Of a DNA stretch of 64,000 nucleotides, positions 25,947-35,847 are shown piece after piece; position 1 is the stretch's first letter; each line of letters starts with the position of its first letter. Both the position numbers and the translations under genes were made by a program. The notes under the pieces were generated by a model. That model saw only the letters and a list, made by a program, of their open reading frames with translations, searched no databases and had not been told where the DNA came from. This stretch comes from Burkholderia metallica (GTDB lineage: Bacteria > Pseudomonadota > Gammaproteobacteria > Burkholderiales > Burkholderiaceae), in the NCBI RefSeq assembly GCF_902832845.1, contig NZ_CADFDB010000007.1, forward strand, positions 186,001 through 250,000. Direction: 5' to 3'.

Positions 25947-28433
25947 TCATCGTTCGACCCGTGCGGCCGCTGCATGCGACTCGCCGGGCGCGTGGCACGT
26001 CACCGGGATCGGCGTGCCTTCGAGCTGGAGCTGGTTCGGCAGCGTGTCGATCGTGCAGAGCGTGCGTTCGCCCGCGCGCACCGCCAGCATCGATTTCGGC
26101 TGTACCTGCGTCAGGAACGTCGCACCGCCCTCGCCGACGATGCCGAGTTCCTTGCCGTTCGCCGCGTCCTGCACCGATGCGCCGAACGGCAGCGGCTTGC
26201 CGGCCGCGTCGGTCATCGTCAGGTACAGGTTGCTGCCGCGTGCGGCGGAAAACTTCACGAAGCCGATCGCGCCGTCGGTCAGCACCATGCGCTGGATCGG
26301 GTTCGACACCTGTACTTCGAGCGGCAGCTTCTCGACGTTGACGGTCGCGTCGTACACGTTGTACGGCGAGATGCCGTCGAGCACCGCATAGCCGCGCGAG
26401 TCGGTATGCGACAGCGTGCCGGACAGCGGCACGTCGGGCACGCCGTCGGTCGACACCAGCAGGCGCGTGTCGCCCGCATTGCCGTTCGCGTGCGCCGACA
26501 CGCCGTATTGCGTCGCGACGAACGAGCCGTCGACTTCGAGCGACGCGGCCGCGTACGCGTTGGCGAGCGTCGACGCCTGCGCGGTCAGCTGATACGCGGA
26601 CGAACGCTGGCGATAGCTCGCGTTCGCCGCCGCGCGTCCGTCGGTCGCGCCCGCGGTGATCTGGTAAGTGCGGCCATCCGGATCGTCGTAGATGTAGCCC
26701 GCGTTCACGCTCGTGCTGCCGCTGCCCGTCGTCAGGTTCGACGTGACCGTGTGGCGGCCGCCGATCGGCAACGTCGCGGTGACCGAAACCTGATTGCCGC
26801 TCGCCCCGGCGCTCTGGGTCCGGAACGCCGACACGCTCACGTTCAGGTTGCGCAGCGCGCCGATCGAGAACGCGCGCGTGAGCGTGAGGCCGACGCGCTG
26901 CTCGTTCGCCCGTTCCCAATAGGTCGTCTGGTCGTACGAGAAATACGTCGACGTATCGCCGAAACGCTTCGACAACGTCGCCGAATAGCGCTGCTTGCTG
27001 TTGGCGAGCCCGTATGCGGTCGGGTCGCCGGTGAACTGCGCGAAGTTCGTGTATTCGCGCTCCGAGAAGCGATAGCCGAAGAAACGCACGTCGGCACCGA
27101 GCCCGTCGAAGTGCTTCGAATAGTTGATGCGGTACGAGTTGCCGTTGCGCGTCGCGCCGTTCCACCACAGGCGCGCCCGCGCATGCGTGACGTCGGCCGA
27201 CACCGCGCCGAACGCGCCGAAATCGCGACCCACGCCGAGTGCGATCGACGTGTAGCCGGACGCGGCGATGAACCCGCCATACGCGGTGACGTCGAACGGC
27301 AGGCCGTAGGCGATTTCGCCGAAGCCGAAGAACGGCGTGATGCCGGCGCCGCCGAACCGGCGCGGCTTGCCGACGGCGGCCTTGTAGCGCAATTGCCCGG
27401 TGCGCGCGAGAAACGGCACGGCAGCCGTCGTCACCTGGAAGCGCTGTACGCTGCCGTCTTCTTCCTCGACCGCGACGTCGAGCGTGCCCTGCACGCTCGT
27501 GTTGATGTTCTGCAGCGCGAAGGCGCCCGGCGACACGCGCGTCACGTACAGCACGCGGCCCGCCTGCGACACCGTCACCGTCGCGTTGGTGCGCGCGACG
27601 CCCGAGATCAGCGGCGCATAGCCGCGCAGCGAAGGCGGCAGCATGCGGTCGTCGCTGCGGATCGTCGCGCCCGTCAGCGCGAACGTGTCGAAAATGTCCG
27701 AGCTCAGGTAGTCCTCGCCGAACGTCGCCGTCGACTGGATCGACGGCAGCGCGCGAAATGCGTACAGCCGGCTGAAGCGGAACGAGCGGTCCGCGTACAC
27801 CTGGCTGCCCACGTTCGATTGCGCCTGGTAGTCGCCGCGCAGGCGCCACGCACCCCAGTTCGCGCCAACCGTCCCGTAGGCCTGGATCGCATTCGTCTGG
27901 CTGCCGCCCGTGCCGAAATTGCGGTTCGTGTTCGCGATCACGCGATAGTCGAGCATCGCGCCCGGAATCCCTTCGGACCAGCGCGCCGGCGGCAGGTAGT
28001 TCGAGTCGCTGAATTCGAGCGCGGCCTGCGGAATGGTGATCTTGAGCCGCCCGTCGCTTTTCAGGTAACGCACGGTCGCCCCCTCGATCGCGTCGAGGCT
28101 CACGCAACGCCCGCCCTGCCAGCGCGGCAGGTCCTTCACGAGCGACGGCTTCAACCCGAACTGCGCGACGAGTTCCGGCCGCAGGCACGGCTTGCCCGCG
28201 CCCGACGCATCGACGGCGATGAATTCGATCGCCTGCAGCCCGTAGAACAGGTCGTTGACCTGTACGTCGAGCATGTACTCGCCCGGCAGCGTGAAGTCGG
28301 GCTGCGAGAACTGCGACAGGTCGACGTTGTTCGAGCCGTCGATATTCAGGAACGACGAATTGAATTCCGTCGCATGGCTCTGGCTGCCGACAACCAGCAC
28401 GGAGACGCAAAGGAAGGAATGTCTGATTCGCAC
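25947..28433 (-). CDS. Outer-membrane fimbrial usher
   Basis: An 828-residue usher of the FimD/PapC family, the usual size. A signal peptide of about 21 residues leads to the mature N-terminus TEFNSSFLNIDG, the chaperone-docking domain. Then come the beta-barrel with plug domain and a C-terminal domain with a Cys pair (TLCTIDTLPNQLQLEGTPIPVTCH, shown only in part). The usher collects chaperone-subunit complexes and threads the growing fimbria through the outer membrane. It follows the pilin gene by 87 bases and precedes the chaperone. Confidence 0.95.
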   Translation of the reverse strand: MRIRHSFLCVSVLVVGSQSHATEFNSSFLNIDGSNNVDLSQFSQPDFTLPGEYMLDVQVNDLFYGLQAIEFIAVDASGAGKPCLRPELVAQFGLKPSLVKDLPRWQGGRCVSLDAIEGATVRYLKSDGRLKITIPQAALEFSDSNYLPPARWSEGIPGAMLDYRVIANTNRNFGTGGSQTNAIQAYGTVGANWGAWRLRGDYQAQSNVGSQVYADRSFRFSRLYAFRALPSIQSTATFGEDYLSSDIFDTFALTGATIRSDDRMLPPSLRGYAPLISGVARTNATVTVSQAGRVLYVTRVSPGAFALQNINTSVQGTLDVAVEEEDGSVQRFQVTTAAVPFLARTGQLRYKAAVGKPRRFGGAGITPFFGFGEIAYGLPFDVTAYGGFIAASGYTSIALGVGRDFGAFGAVSADVTHARARLWWNGATRNGNSYRINYSKHFDGLGADVRFFGYRFSEREYTNFAQFTGDPTAYGLANSKQRYSATLSKRFGDTSTYFSYDQTTYWERANEQRVGLTLTRAFSIGALRNLNVSVSAFRTQSAGASGNQVSVTATLPIGGRHTVTSNLTTGSGSTSVNAGYIYDDPDGRTYQITAGATDGRAAANASYRQRSSAYQLTAQASTLANAYAAASLEVDGSFVATQYGVSAHANGNAGDTRLLVSTDGVPDVPLSGTLSHTDSRGYAVLDGISPYNVYDATVNVEKLPLEVQVSNPIQRMVLTDGAIGFVKFSAARGSNLYLTMTDAAGKPLPFGASVQDAANGKELGIVGEGGATFLTQVQPKSMLAVRAGERTLCTIDTLPNQLQLEGTPIPVTCHAPGESHAAAARVER

Positions 28434-28520
28434 GCGGCGCTACCGAAAGTCCGGGGAGAAGAGAACGAGGGAGAGAAAAGAAGGAGGAAGGGATGTCCAC
28501 CCCTCCTCCGATACCGACGC

Positions 28521-29033
28521 TTACAGGTAGCGAACCGTGAAGTTCGCAACGGCATCGGCGGTACCCGGCGTCACGCCGGCAGCCGTTGCTTCGTAGCGCG
28601 CGCCGAACTTCACGACGTTGTCGCCGTTCGACAGCACCGTCGGTGCAGCTTGCTCGACGCCGTTGTCGAGGTCTTCACCCGACGAGCTCTGCAGGCGGAT
28701 GCCGACGTTGGTCGCGGAGCCGATCGTCGCGATCAGCTTCGGCTGCGTTGCGTTCGACGTGCCCGTGAACGTGAACTTCGCCTGCTTCGAAACGCTGGTG
28801 TCGCAATCCGTCAGCTTGATCTCGAAGGGGACCAGGCCGGACTTGTCGCCAGCCTGCTTGAACACGTTGGTCGGCACCTTGCCGAGCTGCACGGTCTGGT
28901 TGACCGAACCCGCATCGATGCCGCATGCGCCCGCGACGATCTCGCCCGTGAAGTTGATCGTGCCGGTACCCGCTGCGAAGGCCGAGCTCGACAGGGCCGC
29001 GAGTGCGACAGCGGTCAGGAGTGATTTTTTCAT
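28521..29033 (-). CDS. fimA: Major fimbrial subunit (FimA-type pilin)
   Basis: A 170-residue pilin. Signal peptide ends at SAFA; the mature N-terminus AGTGTINFTGEIVAGACG is typical of type 1 pilins, with the first Cys of the disulfide in AGACG and the second in LTDCD. The C-terminus ANFTVRYL has the alternating pattern of the last strand and penultimate Tyr. Codon use is less GC-rich than that of neighbours, as is common for a highly expressed pilin. ATG at 29033 is preferred to one 16 codons upstream because it starts a normal signal peptide (MKKSLLTAV). First gene of the operon. Confidence 0.94.
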   Translation of the reverse strand: MKKSLLTAVALAALSSSAFAAGTGTINFTGEIVAGACGIDAGSVNQTVQLGKVPTNVFKQAGDKSGLVPFEIKLTDCDTSVSKQAKFTFTGTSNATQPKLIATIGSATNVGIRLQSSSGEDLDNGVEQAAPTVLSNGDNVVKFGARYEATAAGVTPGTADAVANFTVRYL

Positions 29034-29099
29034 GACGTTTCCCGTAAGGAGTGCAAATGGAATAGATGACGTGGCGGACACAAACGGCAGCGCATGGTG

Positions 29100-29590
29100 G
29101 GCTCCCGTCCGTCACGAGGCCGCATTATCGAGATAATCGTGAAAGTTTTTTGTAAATCATTGTCAAATGCTTCTGACAATGTCCGATTCCTCCCTCTAAC
29201 TCGGCACCATTTCCTGCCGATTCTCAATCGCTTCGTTTTTATCAGCAGTCCTTTTCCATTTTCAGGAAGCAATTGAAGATTAAAGAGATTTCCAGAAACG
29301 AGCCGCCACTGCCCGGCTCACCATTGCCAGTATTGGCTTTCACGAGACCCGCCCGGAAAATGACAAAACCCTGTCCAACGCCGCCACCGTTGCATGACGA
29401 CAACGCCAATATCAAATCATTTTCAACAAACAGGAAATTAAAACGGCAATTCAATCGCGCCATCCATTTTGCGCAAACGATTGCGAAATACGTACAAACG
29501 TTTTACTGCGACACTTTGCCGCCGCCATTATTTCCAATACATTGATTAATCCGATCGTCAATTGCGAATCGGAAATCACGTGCATCCGCG
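29100..29590. other. AT-rich non-coding region upstream of the fimbrial operon
   Basis: About 490 bases with a much lower G+C content than the rest of the window, between the pilin start and the efflux operon terminator. No convincing gene is seen: open frames here lack a Shine-Dalgarno and read as biased protein. It should hold the fim promoter, but no clear -10/-35 pair could be picked. Such a patch is a typical target for nucleoid proteins. Confidence 0.6.
29158..29181. promoter_or_regulatory. 24-base inverted repeat upstream of fimA
   Basis: CATTGTCA (29158-29165), 8 bases, TGACAATG (29174-29181): perfect 8-base arms, centred about 136 bases before the pilin ATG. Arm centres are about 16 bases apart. 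It looks like an operator for a dimeric regulator; which one is unknown. Confidence 0.5.
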
Positions 29591-29810
29591 GCCGCCGGAA
29601 TCCGATATTCGGCAGCATCTCGAGCGGAAAAAAGAGAAGCGGAGAAACGGCCCGCACACGTTCGCGCGCAATGGCGACACGCGTGCTCGCCGCACACGCG
29701 CCGTGGCGAACCGTGTCCGTGCGTGCTGCTGCAGGGTGAAAGACGTCCGGGCCGGACTGTCGCGGGAGAGAGAGGATGGCGCGAAAACCGCGCCCTCCTC
29801 CGAAGAAGAA

Positions 29811-29843
29811 ACGGCGGCGGCACGTCGCAACGTACCGCCGCCG
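29811..29843 (-). terminator. Terminator of the efflux operon
   Basis: CGGCGGCGG (29812-29820) pairs with CCGCCGCCG (29835-29843), with four more inner pairs after one mismatch. On the minus strand the stem lies 40 bases after the oprA stop and is followed by TTTCTTCTTC. Confidence 0.75.
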
Positions 29844-29882
29844 TCGTGCCGCCCGATGCGTTCTCGCATCAGGCGACGGGTA

Positions 29883-31340
29883 TTACGCGGAGGCCGCGGC
29901 CTCCGCCGACGCCGGCGACCAGCCGCCGCCGAGCGCGCGGTACAGCGCGATCGCATTCGCGAGCCTGAGCTGCTTGAGCCGGATCAGCTCCTGCCCCGAC
30001 TCGTACGTGCTGCGCTGCGCGTCGAGCAGTTCGAGATACGTCGCGACACCGCCCGCGTAGCGACGCTCCGCGAGCTTCAGCCGCGCGCCGTCGGCCGCAT
30101 ACACGTCCTGCTGCGCGGCGAGCTGCCGATCGATCCAGTCGCGTGCGGCGAACGCGTCGGCCACTTCGCGGAACGCGGTCTGCACCGTCTTCTCGTAATC
30201 GGCCACCGCGATGTGCTTGCGTGCGTTCGCGACGTCGAGGTTCGCGCGATTGCGCCCGCCCGCGAAGATCGGCAGCGTGATGCGCGGCGCGAACGTCCAC
30301 ACGCTCGTGCCGCCCGCAAACAGGCTCGAAAACGCGTCGCTGACCGAGCCGTAGTCGCTCGTCAGCGCGATGCGCGGAAAGAACGCCGCACGCGCCGCGC
30401 CGATCTGCGCATTGGCCGCCTTGAGCCTCGCTTCCGCCTGCCGGATGTCCGGCCGCCGTTCGAGCAGCGCACTCGGTGCGCCGGGCGCCACGGGCGCGAT
30501 CGACAACGTGTCGAGCGCGGTGGCGTCGCCGGGCACGTTGCGTGCGAAGTCGCCCGCGAGCAGCTGCAGCGCCCGCACGGACTGCCCGTGCTCGCGCTGC
30601 AGCTCGGCCTGCGACGCGCGCGCGGAGGCCACCAGCATCTCGGCCGAGCGCAGCTCGATCGCGTCGCTCGTGCCGGCCGCGTAGCGGCGCTGCGTGAGCG
30701 CGGCCATGCGCTCGCGCGCGTCGAGCGTGCGCTGCGCCAGCGCGAGCTGCTCGTGCAGCGCGCGCTCCGACACATACGCGCCCGCCACGTCGGCGATCAC
30801 GCCGATGCGCACCGTGCGTTGCGCGTCCGCCGTCGCGAAATATTCGGCGAGCGCCGCATCGGACAGGCTGCGGACGCGGCCGAACAGGTCGAGCTCGTAC
30901 GCACTGACGCCGACGCCCGCGCGATACAGCCCGCTGATCGCGCTCTGGCGCACGACCGGGTCGTACTGGCGCGCACGTTCGTAGCCGACATTTGCGTCGA
31001 CCGACGGCATCAGGTCCGCGCGCTGCACGCCGTACAGCGCACGCGCTTCCTCGAGCCGGCCGGCCGCGATCCGCATGTCGCGGTTGTTCGCGAGCGCCGC
31101 GTCGATCCACGCCCGCAGAGACGCATCGGTAAAGTACGTGCGCCAGTCGTCGAGCAGCGCGGCGTCGGCGGGCGACGCCGCCGCGGGCGCGGCGCCGCCG
31201 TCGAGCGGCGCGTAAGTCGCCGGCACCGGCGCCGCCGGCCGCTCGTAACGCGGCGCGAGCGTGCAGCCGGCCAGCGCGAGCGCGGCGGCCAGCCCGACCC
31301 GGGCCCGCAGCGCGGCGCGTGCATTCAGCGCAGACATCAT
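29883..31340 (-). CDS. oprA: Outer-membrane efflux channel (OprM/OprA type)
   Basis: A 485-residue TolC-family lipoprotein channel. The signal peptide ends in ALAGC, giving a lipidated Cys. The chain has the duplicated outer-membrane-efflux repeat and a conserved RPDIRQAEARLKAANAQIGAARA segment. It forms the outer-membrane exit for the RND pump encoded before it. The ATG at 31340 overlaps the amrB stop by 4 bases; a second ATG follows at once. The order regulator/adaptor/pump/channel is that of the amrAB-oprA aminoglycoside and macrolide efflux locus of B. pseudomallei; real substrates here are not shown by sequence. Confidence 0.92.
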   Translation of the reverse strand: MMSALNARAALRARVGLAAALALAGCTLAPRYERPAAPVPATYAPLDGGAAPAAASPADAALLDDWRTYFTDASLRAWIDAALANNRDMRIAAGRLEEARALYGVQRADLMPSVDANVGYERARQYDPVVRQSAISGLYRAGVGVSAYELDLFGRVRSLSDAALAEYFATADAQRTVRIGVIADVAGAYVSERALHEQLALAQRTLDARERMAALTQRRYAAGTSDAIELRSAEMLVASARASQAELQREHGQSVRALQLLAGDFARNVPGDATALDTLSIAPVAPGAPSALLERRPDIRQAEARLKAANAQIGAARAAFFPRIALTSDYGSVSDAFSSLFAGGTSVWTFAPRITLPIFAGGRNRANLDVANARKHIAVADYEKTVQTAFREVADAFAARDWIDRQLAAQQDVYAADGARLKLAERRYAGGVATYLELLDAQRSTYESGQELIRLKQLRLANAIALYRALGGGWSPASAEAAASA

Positions 31341-34300
31341 GGTTGCGAACCCTCCATCTTCGCCGGCTGCGCACCGCCGCGCCGGCGCGGGCCGACGTCG
31401 AACAGGCGGCCGACGATCACGAAAAACAGCGGCACGAGGAACACCGCGAACACGGTCGCGGTGATCACGCCGCCGAGCACGCCGGTGCCGATCGCCATCT
31501 GCGCGCCGGATGCGGCACCCGACGCGAACGCGAGCGGCAGCACGCCGACGCCGAACGCGAGCGACGTCATCACGATCGGGCGCAGCCGCAGGCGCGCGGC
31601 TTCGAGCGCCGCATCGACGAGCGACATGCGCTGCGCGACGAGATCCTTCGCGACTTCGACGATCAGGATCGCGTTCTTCGCGGACAGCCCGATCGTCGCG
31701 ATCAGCCCCACCTTGAAATAGATGTCGTTCGGCATCGCCCGCAGCGTGACGCCGAGCACCGCGCCGATCACGCCGAGCGGCACGACCAGCATCACCGCGA
31801 ACGGAATCGACCAGCTCTCGTAGAGCGCCGCGAGCGCGAGGAACACGACGAGCACCGACAGCGCGAACAGCATCGGCGCCTGTGCGCCCGACAGCCGCTC
31901 CTCGAACGACTGCCCCGACCACGCGTAGCCGACGCCGGCCGGCAGCTTCGCGGCGAGCTGCTCGATCGCGGCCATCGCCTCGCCGCTGCTGTGGCCTGCC
32001 GCGGCCGCCCCGTTGATCGTGAACGACGGATAGCCGTTGTAGCGCGTGAGCTGCGGCGGCCCGAGCGTCCAGTGCAGCGTGGTGAACGCCGCGAGCGGCA
32101 CCATCTCGCCGTGCGTGTTGCGCACGCGCAGCTTCTTCACGTCGTCCGGATCGAGCCGGTGCAACCCGTCGGCCTGCACCATCACGCGCCGCACCTGCGT
32201 GCCGTGCATGAAGTCGCCGATATAGTCGGAGCCGAACATCACCGCGAGCGTCGTGTTGATCTCGTCCATCGACACGCCGAGCGCGGACGCCTTCGCGCGA
32301 TCGATGTCGAGCTTCAGTTGCGGCGCGTCCTGCGTGCCGGCGAACATCAGGTCGGTGAGCGCCGGATGCTGGTGCCCCGCCGCGAGCAGTTGCTCGCGCG
32401 CGGCGCTGAACGTCGCATAGTCGAGCCCGCCGCGGTTCTGCAGCCGGAAGTCGAAGCCGCTCGTCGAGCCGAGATCGGGCAGCGCGGGCGAGTTCATCGC
32501 GAACACCGTCGTGTTCGGCGTGCCCGCGAAGCGCTCGTTGACACGCGCGACGATCGCCTGCACGTGATCGTGCGGGGCCTTCCGATCCTTCCAGTTCTTC
32601 AGCGTGACGAAGATCATCCCGCCGTTCGGCCCTTCGCCGTACAGGTTGAAGCCGCCGAGCGCATACGTGAACGCGGTCGGCTCGTCGCGGCGCAGGGTCG
32701 CTTCGACGTCCCGCACGCTCTGCATCGTTTCCGCGAGCGGCGTGCCTTGCGGGCGGATCACCATCACCATGAAGTTGCCCTGGTCCTCGTCCGGCAGGAA
32801 CGCGGTCGGCAGTTGCGTGAGCATCAGCGCCGCGACGCCGGCAAGCGCGCCGTACACGACGAGCCAGCGCACCGGCTTCTTCAGCATCGTGCCGACGCGC
32901 GTCGCGTAGCGCTGCGTCGCGCGCGCGACGAAGCGGTTGAACCAGCCGAAGAAGCCGCGCTTCTCGTGATGGTCGCCCGACACCGGCTTGAGCAGCGTCG
33001 CACACAGCGCGGGCGTCAGCGACAGCGCGAGGAAGGCCGAGAAGCCGATCGACACCGCGAGCGACAGCGCGAACTGCCGGTAGATGTTGCCCACCGCGCC
33101 GCCGAAGAACGCCATCGGCACGAACACCGACGTCAGCACCACGGTGATCCCGACGATCGCGCCGCTGATTTGCGTCATCGCCTTGACGGTCGCGTCGTAC
33201 GGCCCGAGCCCTTCCTCGACCATCAGCCGCTCGACGTTCTCGACCACGACGATCGCATCGTCGACGAGAATGCCGATCGCGAGCACCATCCCGAACATCG
33301 TCAGCACGTTGATCGAGAAGCCGGCCGCATACATCACGCCGAACGTGCCCGCGAGCGCGACCGGCACGACGAGCGTCGGGATCAGCGTCGCACGCAGGTT
33401 CTGCATGAACAGGAACATCACGAGGAACACCAGCACGCCGGCCTCGATCAGCGTCGTGACGACCTTGTTCATCGACACGCGCACGAACGACGACGTCTCG
33501 TACGGGATCTGGTATTTCACGCCCGGCGGGAAGTACGCGGACAGCTCGTCCATCGTCGCGCGCACGCGCTTCTCGGTGGAGACCGCGTTCGAGCCCGGCG
33601 CGAGCTTGATGCCCATTCCGGTCGCGACCTTGCCGTTCACGTACGACGGGTAGTTGTAGTCGTTGCCGCCGAACTCCACGCGGGCGACGTCGCGCAGATA
33701 CAGCGCGGAGCCGTCGGCCTGCGTACGCAGCGCGATCGCGCCGAAATCGGCCGGCGTCTTCAGCGGCGCATCGGCGAACACGGTCGCCGCGATCGGCGCG
33801 CTGGCCGGCACCGCGCTGCGGCCGATGTCGCCGATCGTCACGCGCGCGTTGTGCGCACGCACCGCCGATGCGATATCCGACGCGGTAAGACCGTGCCCGG
33901 CCATCTTCACCGGGTCGGGCCAGATCCGCATCGCATACTCGGCGCCCCAGAACTGCACCTTGCCGACGCCGTCGACGCGACGCAGCGCCTGCACGACGTT
34001 CGCCGACGCGTATTCGCCCAGCTGCACGGCGCTCATCCGGCCGTCGTCGGACGTCAGCGACACCACGAACTGGATGTTGTCGGCGGCCTTCTCGACCTGG
34101 ATGCCGTCGCGCCGCACCGGTTCGGGCAGCCGCGCCTCGACCGTCTTCAGCCGGTTCTGCACTTCGACGGCCGCGAGATCGGCGTTCACGCCCTGCTTGA
34201 ACGTCAGGTACAGCGACGCCGCCCCGGCGCTGCTCGTCGCCGACGTATACATCAGCCCCGGCGCGCCGTTCATTTCGCGCTCGATCAGCGCGGTCACCGA

Positions 34301-34477
34301 TTCCTCGACGACCTGCGCGGATGCGCCCGGGTACGTCGCATAGATGCTGACGACGGGCGGCGCGATGTCCGGGTACTGCGCCACGGGCAGCGCGCGGATC
34401 GCGAACAGGCCGCCCAGCATGATGAAGATTGCGATCACCCACGCGAAGACGGGGCGATCGATGAAGAAACGTGCCAT
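31337..34477 (-). CDS. amrB: RND multidrug efflux pump, inner-membrane component (AmrB/MexB type)
   Basis: A 1046-residue HAE1-family pump. It begins MARFFIDRPVFAWVIAI, like AcrB and MexB. The proton-relay aspartates are in GILVDDAIVVVENV near residue 405, and the usual 12 membrane segments and two large periplasmic loops fit the length. It takes drugs from the periplasm or inner membrane and drives them through OprA using the proton gradient. It starts 20 bases after amrA. A longer in-frame reading into amrA is an overlap artefact. Assignment to amrB rests on the locus order and divergent tetR gene; acrB or mexB would be equally good family names. Confidence 0.93.
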   Translation of the reverse strand: MARFFIDRPVFAWVIAIFIMLGGLFAIRALPVAQYPDIAPPVVSIYATYPGASAQVVEESVTALIEREMNGAPGLMYTSATSSAGAASLYLTFKQGVNADLAAVEVQNRLKTVEARLPEPVRRDGIQVEKAADNIQFVVSLTSDDGRMSAVQLGEYASANVVQALRRVDGVGKVQFWGAEYAMRIWPDPVKMAGHGLTASDIASAVRAHNARVTIGDIGRSAVPASAPIAATVFADAPLKTPADFGAIALRTQADGSALYLRDVARVEFGGNDYNYPSYVNGKVATGMGIKLAPGSNAVSTEKRVRATMDELSAYFPPGVKYQIPYETSSFVRVSMNKVVTTLIEAGVLVFLVMFLFMQNLRATLIPTLVVPVALAGTFGVMYAAGFSINVLTMFGMVLAIGILVDDAIVVVENVERLMVEEGLGPYDATVKAMTQISGAIVGITVVLTSVFVPMAFFGGAVGNIYRQFALSLAVSIGFSAFLALSLTPALCATLLKPVSGDHHEKRGFFGWFNRFVARATQRYATRVGTMLKKPVRWLVVYGALAGVAALMLTQLPTAFLPDEDQGNFMVMVIRPQGTPLAETMQSVRDVEATLRRDEPTAFTYALGGFNLYGEGPNGGMIFVTLKNWKDRKAPHDHVQAIVARVNERFAGTPNTTVFAMNSPALPDLGSTSGFDFRLQNRGGLDYATFSAAREQLLAAGHQHPALTDLMFAGTQDAPQLKLDIDRAKASALGVSMDEINTTLAVMFGSDYIGDFMHGTQVRRVMVQADGLHRLDPDDVKKLRVRNTHGEMVPLAAFTTLHWTLGPPQLTRYNGYPSFTINGAAAAGHSSGEAMAAIEQLAAKLPAGVGYAWSGQSFEERLSGAQAPMLFALSVLVVFLALAALYESWSIPFAVMLVVPLGVIGAVLGVTLRAMPNDIYFKVGLIATIGLSAKNAILIVEVAKDLVAQRMSLVDAALEAARLRLRPIVMTSLAFGVGVLPLAFASGAASGAQMAIGTGVLGGVITATVFAVFLVPLFFVIVGRLFDVGPRRRGGAQPAKMEGSQP

Positions 34478-34497
34478 GGTGGTGTGGTGTTGACCAG

Positions 34498-35697
34498 TCA
34501 GGTTTGACGGGCAGCCGCCTGCGAAGCGGCCGCTGCCGGCGCCGCGTTCGACGGCGGCGCCTTCTCGATGGCCTTGACGGTCGTATCGGGCGCGAATTGC
34601 GCGGCGTCGTCGACGATCACGCGCTCGCCGCCCGCGAGACCGCGCGTGATGCGCCAGTCGCGGCCGCTCATCTGGTCGGCGGCGACCTCGACGTCCTTGA
34701 CCTTGCCGTTCGTGCCGACGACCCGCACCGACGTGCGGTCGGCCGTGCGCAGCAGCGCATCGCGCGGCACGAGGATCGCCCGCTGGTCGACCGCCGTGTC
34801 GAGCGCGATCCGCACGTACGCGCCCGGCAGCAGCTCGCGCTCCGGATTCGGGAACAGCGCGCGCATCGCGACGGTGTCGGTGGTCGGATCGACCGCCAGA
34901 TCGCTGAACAGCAGCTTGCCCTTCAGCGGATAAGCAGTGCCGTCGGCGCGCAGCAGCGTCACCGCGATGTCGTGCTGCGCGATACCCGTCGCCCGTCCGC
35001 TCTTCACCGCGCGGCGCAGCGCGTCGACATCCGCCGCCGGCTGCGAGAAGTTCACGTAGATCGGATCGAGCTGCTCGACGGTCGTGAGCGGCGTTGCCTG
35101 GTCCTGGCCGACGAGCGCGCCTTCGGTGACGAGCGCGCGCCGCGCGCGGCCCGCGATCGGCGCGGTGACGGTCGCATAGTCGAGCTGCAGTTGCGCGCGG
35201 GCGAGCTCGGCCCGCGCGGACGCGACGTCGGCCTTCGCCTGCGTGTCGGCCGCGACGGCCTCGGTGTGGTCGCGCTCGCTCACCGCGCGATCGCGCACGA
35301 GATCGTCGTAACGGCGGCGCTTGTCGCTCGCCGCGAGCGCGGCGGCCTGCGCCTTCGCGAGCGCGCCCTGCGCGGCGTCGCGCGCGGCCTTCAGCGGCGC
35401 GGGATCGATGCGGAACAGCACCGCGCCCTGCTTCACTTCCTGGCCTTCCTCGTAAGTGCGCGCGGTGACGATGCCCGCGACCCGCGCGCGCACTTGCGCC
35501 TGCCGGTACGCGTCGAGCCGGCCCGGCAATTCGACGGTCATCGGCACGGCCGTCGGCCGCACCGTCACGACCGTCGCCTGTTTCGCGGCCTCCGGCGCGG
35601 CGTCCTTGTCGCCCTTTCCACATCCGGCCAGCGCCAGCACGGCCGCCAGCGCGAACGGCGCCAGCCGGTGGCGCAACACGGAGCGATTGTTATTCAT
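34498..35697 (-). CDS. amrA: RND efflux periplasmic adaptor (AmrA/MexA type)
   Basis: A 399-residue membrane-fusion protein. The signal peptide ends in LALAGC, so it is a lipoprotein of the inner membrane. The lipoyl halves flank a coiled-coil hairpin (LAKAQAAALAASDKRRRYDD onward) and a beta-barrel follows. It bridges the pump and the outer-membrane channel. The ATG at 35697 has GAGGT about 8 bases before it and gives a proper signal peptide; the start eight codons upstream does not. First gene of the operon, facing amrR across the operator at 35755. Confidence 0.93.
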   Translation of the reverse strand: MNNNRSVLRHRLAPFALAAVLALAGCGKGDKDAAPEAAKQATVVTVRPTAVPMTVELPGRLDAYRQAQVRARVAGIVTARTYEEGQEVKQGAVLFRIDPAPLKAARDAAQGALAKAQAAALAASDKRRRYDDLVRDRAVSERDHTEAVAADTQAKADVASARAELARAQLQLDYATVTAPIAGRARRALVTEGALVGQDQATPLTTVEQLDPIYVNFSQPAADVDALRRAVKSGRATGIAQHDIAVTLLRADGTAYPLKGKLLFSDLAVDPTTDTVAMRALFPNPERELLPGAYVRIALDTAVDQRAILVPRDALLRTADRTSVRVVGTNGKVKDVEVAADQMSGRDWRITRGLAGGERVIVDDAAQFAPDTTVKAIEKAPPSNAAPAAAASQAAARQT

Positions 35698-35754
35698 GTG
35701 TGACCTCGGATCGTTCGCCACCGATACAATGCGGCGGCTCAGGGTGGCCGATTA

Positions 35755-35774
35755 TAATCAGTCACGACTGATTA
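35755..35774. promoter_or_regulatory. Palindromic operator between amrA and amrR
   Basis: TAATCAGTC, spacer AC, GACTGATTA: a perfect 9-base inverted repeat spanning 20 bases. It lies 58 bases before amrA and 74 bases before amrR, in the only AT-rich part of the interval. Size and symmetry suit a TetR-type dimer such as AmrR repressing the pump and probably itself. Confidence 0.8.
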
Positions 35775-35847
35775 AATACACGCTGTTTCAATCCGACCGC
35801 CACACTGTCTCAATAAAACGACAGCGAACTGTAAGGAATTTCCCCAC

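Noticed and set aside
29273-29545. Plus-strand open frame in the AT-rich region before fimA
   Set aside because: Starts with TTG without a Shine-Dalgarno, and the composition is typical of non-coding DNA.
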